Shown here piece after piece: positions 16,660-24,910 of a stretch of 64,000 bases of DNA (its first letter is position 1; each line of letters opens with the position of its first letter). The notes below the pieces were generated by a model that was not told where the DNA came from, searched no databases, and saw only the letters and a list, made by a program, of their open reading frames with translations. Origin of the DNA: Variovorax sp. Root411 (lineage in GTDB: Bacteria > Pseudomonadota > Gammaproteobacteria > Burkholderiales > Burkholderiaceae_C); the NCBI RefSeq assembly GCF_001425205.1, contig NZ_LMDW01000018.1:155372-219371 (forward strand), in the 5' to 3' direction. A program made the translations under genes and the position numbers.

Positions 16660-17679
16660 CTACCTGGCGCTGGCGAGGAAGCCCGCCTCGGACATCAGCG
16701 TGCGGTGCGTGGCCTCGGCCTCGGTGAGCCACTTCGCGAAGGCGTCGCCGGTCATGAAGGTCGGGTTGAAGGCGCCCTTCTCCATGTACTCCTTCCACTC
16801 GGGCGTGGCGGCCACCTTGGTCAGCAGGTCCTTGTAGAACGCGAGCTGGTCAGGCGTCACGCCGGGCGGCATGAAGATGCCGCGCAGCATCGTGTACTTC
16901 GTCGGCACGCCCGCTTCCTTGCAGGTGGGGATGTCGTTCCACGACTGCGTGTCGGTGACCTTGGCCTTGAACGGCATGCGCTCGTCGTCGAACACGCACA
17001 GCGCGCGCAGCTTGCCCGCGCGCCACTGCGCCACCGCCTCGATCGGGTTGTTCACCGTCGAGTTCACATGGCCGCCCACCAGCTGCACCGCCACCTCGCC
17101 GCCGCCCTTGAACGGCACGTAGATGAACTTGGTGCCGGTGGCCTTCTCGAGCGCGACCGTGATGATCTGGTCTTCCTGCTTCGAGCCGGTGCCGGCCATC
17201 TTGAACTTGCTCGGCCCCGCGGCCTTCACCGCCGTGACGTACTCGCCGGCGTTCCTGTAGGGCTCGGCCGCGTTGGTCCAGAGCACGAACTGGTCGAGCG
17301 CCAACATCGCGACCGGCGTCATGTCCTTCCAGTTGAAGGGCACACCGGTGGCCATCGGCGTGGTGAACAGGTTCGACAGCGAGATGACGATCTTGTGCGG
17401 ATCGCCCTTCGCGTCCTTCACCGCCAGGAAGCCCTCGGCGCCCGCGCCGCCCGACTTGTTGACAACGATCAGCGGCTCCTTCATCAGCTTGTACTTGATG
17501 ACGATGCCCTGCAACAGGCGCCCCATCTGGTCGGCGCCGCCGCCGGTGCCGGCGGGAATCACGAACTCCACCGGCTTGGTGGGTTCCCATGCGAAGGCAG
17601 GCGCGGCGGATGCCAGCGCCAGGACAGTTGCGGCAGCGACTGTCGCTCGACCCAGAACGTGCGAAGCGAACTTCTTCAT
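16660..17679 (-). CDS. tctC: Periplasmic substrate-binding protein of the Bug/TctC family
   Basis: A 339-aa protein with a clear signal peptide (basic MKKFASHVLGR, hydrophobic alanine-rich stretch, likely cleavage after APAFA). The Bug fold follows, with KPVEFVIPAGTGGGADQMGR and the second carboxylate-gripping loop around KMAGTGSKQEDQ. Such proteins bind mono- to tricarboxylates in the periplasm and hand them to TctAB. It is the first gene of the leftward unit, and an FNR-like operator lies about 98-111 bp before its start. The cluster context suggests oxalate as ligand. Confidence 0.92.
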   Translation of the reverse strand: MKKFASHVLGRATVAAATVLALASAAPAFAWEPTKPVEFVIPAGTGGGADQMGRLLQGIVIKYKLMKEPLIVVNKSGGAGAEGFLAVKDAKGDPHKIVISLSNLFTTPMATGVPFNWKDMTPVAMLALDQFVLWTNAAEPYRNAGEYVTAVKAAGPSKFKMAGTGSKQEDQIITVALEKATGTKFIYVPFKGGGEVAVQLVGGHVNSTVNNPIEAVAQWRAGKLRALCVFDDERMPFKAKVTDTQSWNDIPTCKEAGVPTKYTMLRGIFMPPGVTPDQLAFYKDLLTKVAATPEWKEYMEKGAFNPTFMTGDAFAKWLTEAEATHRTLMSEAGFLASAR

Positions 17680-17776
17680 CAGGTTGTCTCCTGTGTAGTG
17701 TTTCGCTCTTTTTTATTCTTGGATCTGAGCAGAGATGCAACGGGCACGATGGTGCGCGCCGCCGATTCACGCCTGC

Positions 17777-17790
17777 TTGATCGCGGTCAA
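17777..17790. promoter_or_regulatory. FNR-like operator TTGATCGCGGTCAA upstream of tctC
   Basis: TTGA and TCAA half sites have the six-base spacing found in the boxes at 1079 and 13527, and the GGTCAA right arm is identical. It lies 98-111 bp before the tctC start, nearly the same distance as the box before the 53-aa gene. One central position breaks perfect symmetry. Confidence 0.7.
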
Positions 17791-17907
17791 CTTTTCGAAG
17801 ATTTCGTATCGGGGTAAGCCCGCGCTGGCGGACCGGCAGGGCCCTTCATCGGGAACCCTATAAAATCGCGGCGCGCAGCGGGCTTTCGTCTCGCTCCGCC
17901 TCCATCC

Positions 17908-17982
17908 GTCTTCGTAGTTCAATGGATAGAACGGGGTCCTCCTAAGACTCAGATACAGGTTCGATTCCTGTCGAAGGCACCA
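17908..17982 (+). tRNA. tRNA-Arg (anticodon CCT)
   Basis: The gene folds as a full cloverleaf: acceptor GTCTTCG/CGAAGGC, D arm GTTC/GAAC, anticodon stem GGGTC/GACTC around loop CTCCTAA (anticodon CCT, reading AGG), and T arm ACAGG/CCTGT with loop TTCGATT. The discriminator A and CCA are encoded (79-82 of the 179xx block). Its 3' end is the integration target of the island that follows. Confidence 0.96.
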
Positions 17983-18058
17983 AAGACCCGAATCACGGCG
18001 TCTCACCCCACCTCAGAAACCCGCGCGCTCCAAGGCGTAGCGGGTTTTTCTTTGCCTC
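17962..18058. repeat. Attachment-site direct repeat, tRNA-proximal copy (attL-like)
   Basis: The core is the last 21 bp of the tRNA gene, CGATTCCTGTCGAAGGCACCA. It recurs at 54148-54168 with a single change (G to A at the seventh base from the end). Similarity continues through CACGGCGTCTCACC and the tRNA terminator hairpin to TTTTTCTTTGCCTC. The two copies bound an island of about 36 kb next to its integrase. The mismatch inside the core suggests an old insertion or a slightly different donor site. Confidence 0.85.
18017..18049 (+). terminator. Rho-independent terminator of tRNA-Arg
   Basis: AAACCCGC (18017-18024) pairs with GCGGGTTT (18040-18047), and a run of five T residues closes the site. 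The same hairpin with a different loop recurs at 54201-54235 as part of the direct repeat. Confidence 0.85.
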
Positions 18059-18094
18059 GCGACGAGGCACCGCGTAGCATCCCATCTCACAGAA

Positions 18095-18146
18095 ATACCG
18101 TTACTTTTTCCGGTATCCCGGAAATCCCCCTGACGAGATACCGTTA
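18095..18146 (+). promoter_or_regulatory. ATACCG palindrome and direct repeat before integrase 1
   Basis: ATACCG (18095) pairs with CGGTAT (18111-18116), and ATACCGTTA appears again at 18138, matching the first nine bases. The integrase start lies 19 bp after the third site. The second integrase has the same layout with ATACCA/TGGTAT sequences (54281-54334). These may be integrase arm sites or a repressor operator. Confidence 0.55.
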
Positions 18147-18156
18147 AGGACTGGAG

Positions 18157-19386
18157 ATGGCACTGACAGACACGTTTGTTAGGCAGGTGAAGCCCACCGA
18201 GAAGGCCATCGGCGACAAATATGCCGACGGCGCCGGCATGTACTTGTTGGTGAAAACCGCTGGGAAATACTGGCGAATGGATTACACCTTCGCCGGCAAG
18301 CGGAAAACGCTAGCGCTGGGAACCTACCCAGAGGTCTCACTGGCCAAAGCTCGGGATCGCCGCGCCGCCGCCCGCGAGCTGCTGGCAGACGGGACTGACC
18401 CGAGCGCGGCCAAGCGCGAAGAAAAGAGAGCCCGCGCCGACGCAGCGGCGAATACGTTCGAGGCGGTTGCGCGCGAGTGGCTGGGAAAGACTGCGGCCAA
18501 ACGAGCGAGTGGAACGCAGCTCAAGGTCAAGACATGGCTCGAGAAGGACGTGTTCCCCTTCATCGGCAAGATGCCCATGTCCACCATCGGTCCGCGCGAC
18601 ATTCTGGAGCGAGTGGTTCGCAAGCTGGAAGCACGCGGCGCTATCGATACCGCCCATCGCGTCAAGCAGCTTTGCGGGCAGGTGTTTCGCTTCGCAGTGG
18701 TGTCAGGACTGGCAGAGAGGGACGTAACTGCCGATCTGAGCGAAGCTCTGGCCTCGAAAGCGACCAAGCACTTCGCCGCCATTACCGAGCCCAAGCGAGT
18801 CGGAGACCTGATGCGCTCGATCCATGCCTATAGCGGCCATCCCACCACCGTTGCCGCGCTGAAGCTTTCCCCTCTGCTATTTGTTCGGCCGGGCGAGTTG
18901 CGCACCGCGGAGTGGGCTGAGATCGACCTGGACGCGGCCGAGTGGCGCATCGCCGGCCCGAAGATGAAAATGAAGGTCGATCACGTCGTGCCGCTGGCGA
19001 CCCAAGCGGTGGAGATCCTGCGCAACCTCCACCCGATCACAGGGCATGGACGGTTTGTGTTTCCCAGCATACGGACGGGTGAACGCCCCATGAGCGAGAA
19101 CACCATCAATGCCGCTCTGCGTGGGATGGGCTACAGCGCCGAGGTCCACACGGCCCACGGCTTCAGGGCAACCGCGCGGACGATCATGGATGAGGTGCTT
19201 GGCGAGCGCGTGGACTTCATCGAGCACCAGCTCGCCCACACAGTCAAGGATGCCAACGGTCGTGCGTACAACCGCACGGCGCATCTTCCCGCGCGCCGGA
19301 AAATGATGCAGCGCTGGGCGGACTACCTGGACAAGCTTCGCATTGGTGCCGACGTGATTCCCTTGACGCCGCGCCAGATGACATAG
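18157..19386 (+). CDS. int: P4-type tyrosine integrase, element 1
   Basis: A 409-aa site-specific recombinase. The N-terminal P4-integrase domain (MALTDTFVRQVKPTEKAIGDKYADG, with LALGTYPEVSLAKAR) is followed by a core-binding domain and a catalytic domain. The catalytic set is visible: arginine in RPGELRTAEW, H-x-x-R in HGFRATARTIMDE, a second histidine in EHQLAHTV and the nucleophilic tyrosine in GRAYNRTAHLPARR. It starts 174 bp after tRNA-Arg, as is usual for integrases that use a tRNA 3' end. Full length, so it may be active. A close relative, cut short, is at 54345. Confidence 0.94.
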   Translation: MALTDTFVRQVKPTEKAIGDKYADGAGMYLLVKTAGKYWRMDYTFAGKRKTLALGTYPEVSLAKARDRRAAARELLADGTDPSAAKREEKRARADAAANTFEAVAREWLGKTAAKRASGTQLKVKTWLEKDVFPFIGKMPMSTIGPRDILERVVRKLEARGAIDTAHRVKQLCGQVFRFAVVSGLAERDVTADLSEALASKATKHFAAITEPKRVGDLMRSIHAYSGHPTTVAALKLSPLLFVRPGELRTAEWAEIDLDAAEWRIAGPKMKMKVDHVVPLATQAVEILRNLHPITGHGRFVFPSIRTGERPMSENTINAALRGMGYSAEVHTAHGFRATARTIMDEVLGERVDFIEHQLAHTVKDANGRAYNRTAHLPARRKMMQRWADYLDKLRIGADVIPLTPRQMT

Positions 19387-19475
19387 CGCCAAGTCCGCGC
19401 GCTCCTGCCAAGCCAGCTAGATGAGTGCACGACATCGCGCAGGTGCGCCGCAGTCTGGGGCAACCCCGCTGAAGG

Positions 19476-19926
19476 CACAACGCCACAAGCTCAGACTTCG
19501 CCTTCTCGAATGCCAATCAGGTTGGACGCTGGCTACGTGAGCACGGTCACGGACGGCGGCGTGCGCCTGTTGCCAGTGCTGCGTCTGCGCCAGCTACGTT
19601 CGTGGCAGTGCCGGTGTTGGCGACACCCACCACGCCAGCCGATCTGGACAGCAAAGCAGTTGCCGGGGTGAGTTTGCAGGCGCGCTTGCCCAATGGCGTG
19701 GCAGTCGATCTGCGCGACGTCGATGAGACCGAACTGCAAGTGCTCAAGGAGCCCGGGCGCGGCGCGCAGGCCAAGAGCTATCTGGGCGCAAATGACCGAT
19801 GGTTGCGGCAAGGACGGAACGGGGCCACCGATCCGGCTGTTCACCTACTCGCCCAGCCGCTCGGCGAAGACGGCGATAGCGCTGTACGCCGGAATCCGGC
19901 AAGGGGCGATTCTGATGTCAGCATGA
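19476..19926 (+). mobile_element. IS66-family remnant (tnpA piece joined to tnpC piece)
   Basis: The frame through 19500 reads FSNANQVGRWLREHG and later LQARLPNGVAVDLRDVDETEL, typical of the IS66 accessory protein TnpA. It then passes directly into LKEPGRGAQAKSYL and, after one frameshift near 19785, GPPIRLFTYSPSRSAKTA and YAGIRQGAILMS, typical of the IS66 transposase. The tnpB gene and both element ends are missing, so this is an internal deletion product. It is not mobile. Confidence 0.75.
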
Positions 19927-20470
19927 CCACTGCGACCCCAGCCACGAAGATGAAACCGATGCGTGCGGGTGGTCGCGCCACGGAGGCGGGTATGGCATTC
20001 CAGGCAGCCGTTGCAACGTGGTTCGCCGTCCACATCTTCGTGCGCCTCCCGCATATCCAGAGCAAGACGTCCGCCACCCTCACTAAGAGAGAGAAAGCGC
20101 CCCTCGCCAAGACGGGCATGCAACTCGCCACTTGGATGGCGGAAGCGAAGGCTGCGAGCGGCGTTCCAGATCTGACTCGACACCGGAGCGCCGCTTCGAG
20201 GACGACCTGACCAGGCTCCGGACCGCGACGACGCCGAGTTGGAGCGGCTGGCCGCGCACGGCAGGTTGCCGGTGGGCGACGGTACACGTTTATGTACGCA
20301 GATGGCATGGATACCGGCCAGTGAAGCCGGGCCAGCCTAACCCTCTATTGTCGCGGGTTCGGAAGGCCGGAATACGGTGGCCCAGGCCCAGGCCCTGCCG
20401 TGCTTAATTCCGGCCAAGGGCGCGCCTGTCTGACACCGTCTGTTTCTGCCGCTTGACGCCCGTTTGCGCC
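19927..20470. other. Gene-poor stretch with a possible gene fragment
   Basis: About 540 bp between IS66 debris and the AbiE operators. One frame carries GMAFQAAVATWFAVHIFVRLP near 19990-20050, which recalls the N-terminus of large defence-type nuclease/ATPase proteins, but it leaves the pattern within 20 codons. No frame has a convincing start, ribosome-binding site and length. I read it as decayed cargo. Confidence 0.45.
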
Positions 20471-20476
20471 CTCAGA

Positions 20477-20551
20477 TTGTCCGAAAAATGTATGTAACTT
20501 TCGGACAATTGGATTTGACTTATGTCCGAAAAATGTATATATTTTTCGGAC
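20477..20551 (+). promoter_or_regulatory. Two inverted-repeat operators before abiEi
   Basis: The first has arms TTGTCCGAAA (20477-20486) and TTTCGGACAA (20499-20508). The second has GTCCGAAAAAT (20524-20534) and ATTTTTCGGAC (20541-20551), an 11-bp perfect arm with a 6-bp spacer. The second ends 11 bp before the abiEi start and overlaps its ribosome-binding region. AbiEi antitoxins are known to repress their own operons through paired inverted repeats, which fits this layout. Confidence 0.75.
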
Positions 20552-20562
20552 AGGAGTTGATT

Positions 20563-21264
20563 ATGTCCGACATTGCGGCTCGTATCTCATCGCTGATTGA
20601 CGCTTCCGGCTCCGGCCATGTCTGGGTTCCGGCCGACTTCGCGCAGCTTGGCTCCCGGGATGTCATCGACAAGACCTTGCAGCGCATGACCTTGCGTGAC
20701 CAACTCCGCCGCATTGATCGGGGGCTTTACGACAAGCCAGTCACGAACAGGCTCACCAAGCGCACGACAACTCCGGACTACCGGGCCATCATTGACGCGA
20801 TTGCCCGTCGTGACAATCTGCGCATCTTGGTTGACGGCATGACTGCCGCGAACGACTTGGGCCTGACCGATGCTGTCCCTGCTCACGTCACTATCTATAC
20901 CGACACCCGTCGCCGCTCCATCCAACTCGACAAACTGCTGATCGAATTCAAGCTGTGCGCGCCAAGCCGGTTGTACTGGGCGGGTCGTCCGGCCATGCGT
21001 CTAGTGCAAGCCTTGCACTGGCTGAAGGACACGTTGTCTTCGGACAGCGACCATATCCGGCAAAAGATCGCCAGGCTTCTGACTGACAAGAAGCAAGGCG
21101 ATGCCATTCGTGATGATCTGACGCAAGGATTCAGCGCGCTTCCAATCTGGATGCAAGATTACCTACGGCCCCTTCTGGACCTCACGCCGGATGCGACAAG
21201 CAGTAGCAAGCCAACGCCTGCCAAACAGAAATCGCACAACGACATACCGGCAGGCGCGAAATGA
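20563..21264 (+). CDS. abiEi: AbiEi-type antitoxin (DUF6088 family)
   Basis: A 233-aa antitoxin and autorepressor of an AbiE-type (type IV) toxin-antitoxin system. The N-terminal winged HTH runs over VWVPADFAQLGSRDVIDKTLQRM and GLYDKP. The middle domain includes LVDGMTAANDLGLTDAVPAHVTIYT, as in AbiEi relatives. The ATG at 20563 has AGGAG upstream and directly follows the operators; the longer frame upstream reads through the palindromes and is not coding. It overlaps the toxin gene by 4 bp, giving translational coupling. Confidence 0.88.
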   Translation: MSDIAARISSLIDASGSGHVWVPADFAQLGSRDVIDKTLQRMTLRDQLRRIDRGLYDKPVTNRLTKRTTTPDYRAIIDAIARRDNLRILVDGMTAANDLGLTDAVPAHVTIYTDTRRRSIQLDKLLIEFKLCAPSRLYWAGRPAMRLVQALHWLKDTLSSDSDHIRQKIARLLTDKKQGDAIRDDLTQGFSALPIWMQDYLRPLLDLTPDATSSSKPTPAKQKSHNDIPAGAK

Positions 21265-22298
21265 ACGAGGCCTATCAGACAGTCATCGCGGCCAGGGACG
21301 AAGAGCGTCGCGATCTGTTTCTTGGCACGGCGGCTCGCCTTGGCACCGCCGTCCAGAACGTCGAGAAAGACTTCTGGGTTTGCTGGACGCTCGATGCGCT
21401 TTTCAACGGGCTGGAGCCCGGTGGTCCGCGCCTTCTCTTCAAAGGCGGAACATCGCTTTCAAAAGCCTTCGGCCTGATTTCGCGGTTCTCTGAGGACATC
21501 GACATCACGGTGTTCCGTGAAGACTTGCAGCAGGACGTAGACGTGGCGGAGCTTGAGGCCATGAGCGGCAAGAAGCGCCGTGCGCGACTCGATGAGATCC
21601 GTGACGCCTGCCGGACCTATATCGACGGCCCCTTCTTCTCGCAATTGCAGGCGCGCGCGGCGGCAAGCATTCCGGATGGCCGTTTCAGACTTGAGAGAGA
21701 CCCGGATGACGCGGACGGGCAGAGTCTGCTTCTTTGGTATCCGGCGGTCACGGCGCGAGAGGGGGACTACATCCGGTCGGCGGTCAAGATTGAAGCTGGC
21801 GCGAAATCGGCGCTTGATCCGCACACACCGGCAACGCTGCGCCCTTATGTCGATGATGACCTTCCAGATCAAGAACTGAAAGTCTCCAACGTCGTGACTG
21901 TGAAACCGGAACGGACCTTCTGGGACAAGATCACGATCCTTCACGGTCTCTATCAATGGCATGAGCGCCGGGGTGTCTTGCGTCACGGTGGCCAGCGTGT
22001 CTCGCGTCATTACTACGATGTACATCGCCTGATGCAAACGAAGGAGGCGCCGCAATGGCTGACAGACAAGGCGCTGGCTGAAGATTGCGCTCGTCATGCG
22101 CGCTTGTTTTTCGGCAGCCCCGATCTGGGTCTTGAGGCGGCCAAGGCGGGTAGCTTCACGCTGCTCCCGGCTGCGGCCATGATGGACTCCTTACAGCGCG
22201 ACTATGACGCGATGACCGGGATGATTTTCGGACCGGTCCCCGCCCTGGACGAGGTTCTTGCCAGCGTTCAAAAAGCACAAGATGCCGTCGATGCCTAG
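21261..22298 (+). CDS. abiEii: AbiEii-type nucleotidyltransferase toxin
   Basis: A 345-aa toxin of the AbiEii/AbiGii family. Nucleotidyltransferase motifs are visible: FKGGTSLSKAFGL (GG-S signature), the acidic SEDIDITVF a few residues later, and KPERTFWDKITILHGL in the second half. Such toxins transfer nucleotides and arrest growth, giving abortive infection against phage. The start overlaps the antitoxin stop (ATGA). Two more genes follow with 27-bp and 16-bp gaps, so the operon may be larger than the two-gene core. Confidence 0.9.
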   Translation: MNEAYQTVIAARDEERRDLFLGTAARLGTAVQNVEKDFWVCWTLDALFNGLEPGGPRLLFKGGTSLSKAFGLISRFSEDIDITVFREDLQQDVDVAELEAMSGKKRRARLDEIRDACRTYIDGPFFSQLQARAAASIPDGRFRLERDPDDADGQSLLLWYPAVTAREGDYIRSAVKIEAGAKSALDPHTPATLRPYVDDDLPDQELKVSNVVTVKPERTFWDKITILHGLYQWHERRGVLRHGGQRVSRHYYDVHRLMQTKEAPQWLTDKALAEDCARHARLFFGSPDLGLEAAKAGSFTLLPAAAMMDSLQRDYDAMTGMIFGPVPALDEVLASVQKAQDAVDA

Positions 22299-22325
22299 GC
22301 ATCGGCAAGCCAAAGGAAGCCCGTC

Positions 22326-24035
22326 ATGAGGAAATTTCGGCCAAGCGATTTGCAACCCATCTGTCTTCCACAAGCAGGCAATGAAGCTGCATGGCTTGGC
22401 GGCGCGGAAGATTCCAACGACTTTCTCAGAGCGAACGCTCTCGCTGACGAGATCGTCATCTTTGCCGTTGGCCCTGCGGTTCTGATCGTCGGCGTTCTGG
22501 CTTTGACGGAGAAGCTGACGCCGCCCGACGGCGAGGAGCTGCAAAACGCCATTGTCTACACCGATGAGAGCTGGAAAATTCAACGGTCTTATGGTGGTGG
22601 CGAAGGACATCGCGTCTATTTGGAGCCCCCGTTTGAATCTCCGAGCTGCCCGTCACTGTCTGGCGGGGAACCGCTGGTGCATCGGCGCTCACTCAATGGT
22701 GTGCAGAAAGGCCCACCGCCTATCGAGATGAGCCAGAAGCTCATCCATTGCCTTGATCTTTACTACCTCCCGGAGCGCAAGGCGTATTGCCGCCTCGATG
22801 CGCGCGGCGACATCGAGGACGTGATCCGCATCGTTGCACTGGACCTTCCGGATACATGGGAAGGCCGTGAGGTGGTGACGATCCTTCGAAAGGACCTCGA
22901 TGTCTATATGGCGCTTGCCGGTATGTCACTTGTTCTGAAGTTCGACTTCACGCGCGTCAAACACGAGAGCTTTAACGGCTGGGACGACAGTCGCCGCTAC
23001 GACCAGACGGAAACGGATTTGTTCTATCACGGTGGTGGGAACGGAACAGCCAGCTACGCGAATGGCGCAATGATCGTGCGGCCCGATATCACGCCGCAAG
23101 AACTCGTGCAGGAGTTCAAGGACGACCTCGAACCGGGGAAGAAGGAATATGCAACTTTCAAGATCTACGACCGGAAGAACAAGAAGAATGTCGAGACCTC
23201 TTGCAGCCCGGCGCACATCGTTAGCTACTTCGAGAGATCGGATTTGCCTTGGCAAATCTCTCCGGCGTTCTTTCGTCCCGAAGTGCTGGTGAAGTACAAG
23301 GGCGACCCTGAGAAATACACGCTGGAGGATCGAAGCATCATGTGCAGGGGCGCGTGGTATCTCAAGGGCTACGACATCAATGAAGAAGGCCAGGTCCATG
23401 TCTACATGGTCGATCTGGCTAGGCTGCCTATCGAAGAGCAGCGCTATTGGCAGCTCTTTAACGAGTGGCCCAAGAGTGACATCTCTGCACGCGCGCACCA
23501 GACCGATATCCTGGGCGAATGGAATACGGGTTACGACCCGTTGAACGCACTCAAGCACAAGATCAGCAAGCTTGATAAAGGCAACTATGCCTGGTGGAGT
23601 CCGCGCGGCGATGAGGTCGCGGGTGCTGTGCGTTATCCCGCGACTGATTCACCCAAGGAATGGGCTGACGAAATCTTGGCCCTGGACCAACTCCTTGTAG
23701 AGGGATTTCTTGAACGGCCTTTGCGGAAGCTTGCAGAGGCGACCGGACGATCCTTAGAGGACGGTTGGCGCGCAATGAAGCTGATTCAAGAGATCATGAT
23801 CGCAAACGGCAGGAGCGCCGCCGAGGCGAAGGCGGTTATGACACCGATGCTGGAACTCCACGGATTGCGCTCAGAAATCCGAGGGCATGCGGCTATTCAA
23901 AGAAAAAAAGCGGCGGTGAAAAACGCAAGAACCGAGCACGGTAATTTTCGCGCGCAGTTTGCGGATATCACAAGCGGTTGCGACAAGGCTCTTGAGGAAG
24001 TGCTCAAAGTGCTTGGCGTCACACTGCAGGATTAG
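22326..24035 (+). CDS. Unknown 569-aa protein encoded in the AbiE operon
   Basis: I do not recognise this protein. An AGGA ribosome-binding site precedes the ATG at 22326. Near the N-terminus a hydrophobic stretch (EIVIFAVGPAVLIVGVLAL, residues about 43-61) could be a membrane or buried segment. The middle is rich in aromatic and acidic residues. The last 130 residues look helical (ERPLRKLAEATGRSLEDGWRAMKLIQEIM and a charged coil). It starts 27 bp after abiEii and is followed 16 bp later by another unknown gene. Base composition is like that of the AbiE genes and lower in GC than the host genes. A defence-related role is suggested by position only. Confidence 0.75.
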   Translation: MRKFRPSDLQPICLPQAGNEAAWLGGAEDSNDFLRANALADEIVIFAVGPAVLIVGVLALTEKLTPPDGEELQNAIVYTDESWKIQRSYGGGEGHRVYLEPPFESPSCPSLSGGEPLVHRRSLNGVQKGPPPIEMSQKLIHCLDLYYLPERKAYCRLDARGDIEDVIRIVALDLPDTWEGREVVTILRKDLDVYMALAGMSLVLKFDFTRVKHESFNGWDDSRRYDQTETDLFYHGGGNGTASYANGAMIVRPDITPQELVQEFKDDLEPGKKEYATFKIYDRKNKKNVETSCSPAHIVSYFERSDLPWQISPAFFRPEVLVKYKGDPEKYTLEDRSIMCRGAWYLKGYDINEEGQVHVYMVDLARLPIEEQRYWQLFNEWPKSDISARAHQTDILGEWNTGYDPLNALKHKISKLDKGNYAWWSPRGDEVAGAVRYPATDSPKEWADEILALDQLLVEGFLERPLRKLAEATGRSLEDGWRAMKLIQEIMIANGRSAAEAKAVMTPMLELHGLRSEIRGHAAIQRKKAAVKNARTEHGNFRAQFADITSGCDKALEEVLKVLGVTLQD

Positions 24036-24051
24036 AACGTAGGAGGAAGAC

Positions 24052-24538
24052 GTGAAAAGAGTGTTGACTGTTGGACTGAAATACACAGGCAAGCCAGTGG
24101 CCGGGGTGGAGTTCGAAAACCTAGGGCTTTGTAACGCCCAGGCCGATAAGGAGCTTGCAGCTTTTGCGCTGTACGAGTACGACGTCATCGTCATCAATCC
24201 TGAAAGCTTCAGTCACTTCATATTTGGTGCGAAAGGCGAGTTCTCTGATTCCCCAAAAGAACTGGGCGATCTCAAGCGCAAGAACAACGATCACGATCTG
24301 GACTCCGCCTATCACTCACACGACCGTGAACGGGAAATGAAGGCCGCGCTTAAGCGAGGGGCGACGGTTGTCTGGTGTCTGTCGGAACCTCGGCGCATGA
24401 ATTTCTTTGGTTTCCGGGAAACCTGGGCTGGCTATGCCGCTCCTGAGATCACCAATTTTGTTCGCCGAGGCGATCTTCAGGTAAAGAAAGGGCGCAGCAT
24501 CGATTGGGTAGATGACGAAAGCCCATTCAACCGGTTGT
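24052..24538 (+). pseudogene. Unknown protein, 3' end cut off by an IS21 fragment
   Basis: Starts with GTG at 24052 behind a strong AGGAGG. About 162 native codons follow (MKRVLTVGLKYTGKPVAGVEF and onward, with YDVIVINPESFSHFIFG and VVWCLSEPRRMNFFGFRE). At 24539 the sequence becomes antisense IS21 istA, and the frame runs on to a stop at 24768 in junk. The family is unknown to me. As the fourth gene of the AbiE run it was probably part of the same system before it was broken. Confidence 0.7.
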
Positions 24539-24900
24539 GTGGATCTGCCGCAGATTGCGCCGCTGTTTCCGCGATTTGGTGGCCTCGATCGCGAGCCATG
24601 TCGCGAGCTTCTCGGCATAGGGATCGAGCTTGCTTGAGCTCGTCCGCTTGGCGTAGCGCGGCATTCTTCGCCGCCTCGCAGGTACTTCTTTACGGTGTTG
24701 CGAGACAGGCCCTGTACGCCTGGCTATCTCGCGAATGGACATCTGCTCACGCAGGGCCCAGCGTCTGATGACACTCAATGTCGCCACGTCTATCACTCCT
24801 AGGATCCTCTGCTTTAAAAATTAGCAGGGTAGAGTTTTACGTGGGTCAGTCTTAGACGGAAATTACTGATCTAACCGCGTCAGTTTTCGGCGGCAATCAA
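24539..24900 (-). mobile_element. IS21-family fragment (istA 5' part)
   Basis: On the minus strand the start of an IstA transposase is readable from 24796: MIDVATLSVIRRWALREQMS, then, after a frameshift, RYAKRTSSSKLDPYAEKLATW and KQRRNLRQIH. It breaks off at 24539 inside the neighbouring gene. Upstream of the start, GTGGGTCAGTC (24841) and GCGTCAGTTTTCGGCGG (24878) look like the repeated terminal sequences of IS21 elements. Most of istA and all of istB are missing. Confidence 0.8.
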
Positions 24901-24910
24901 CACTGCGGGC

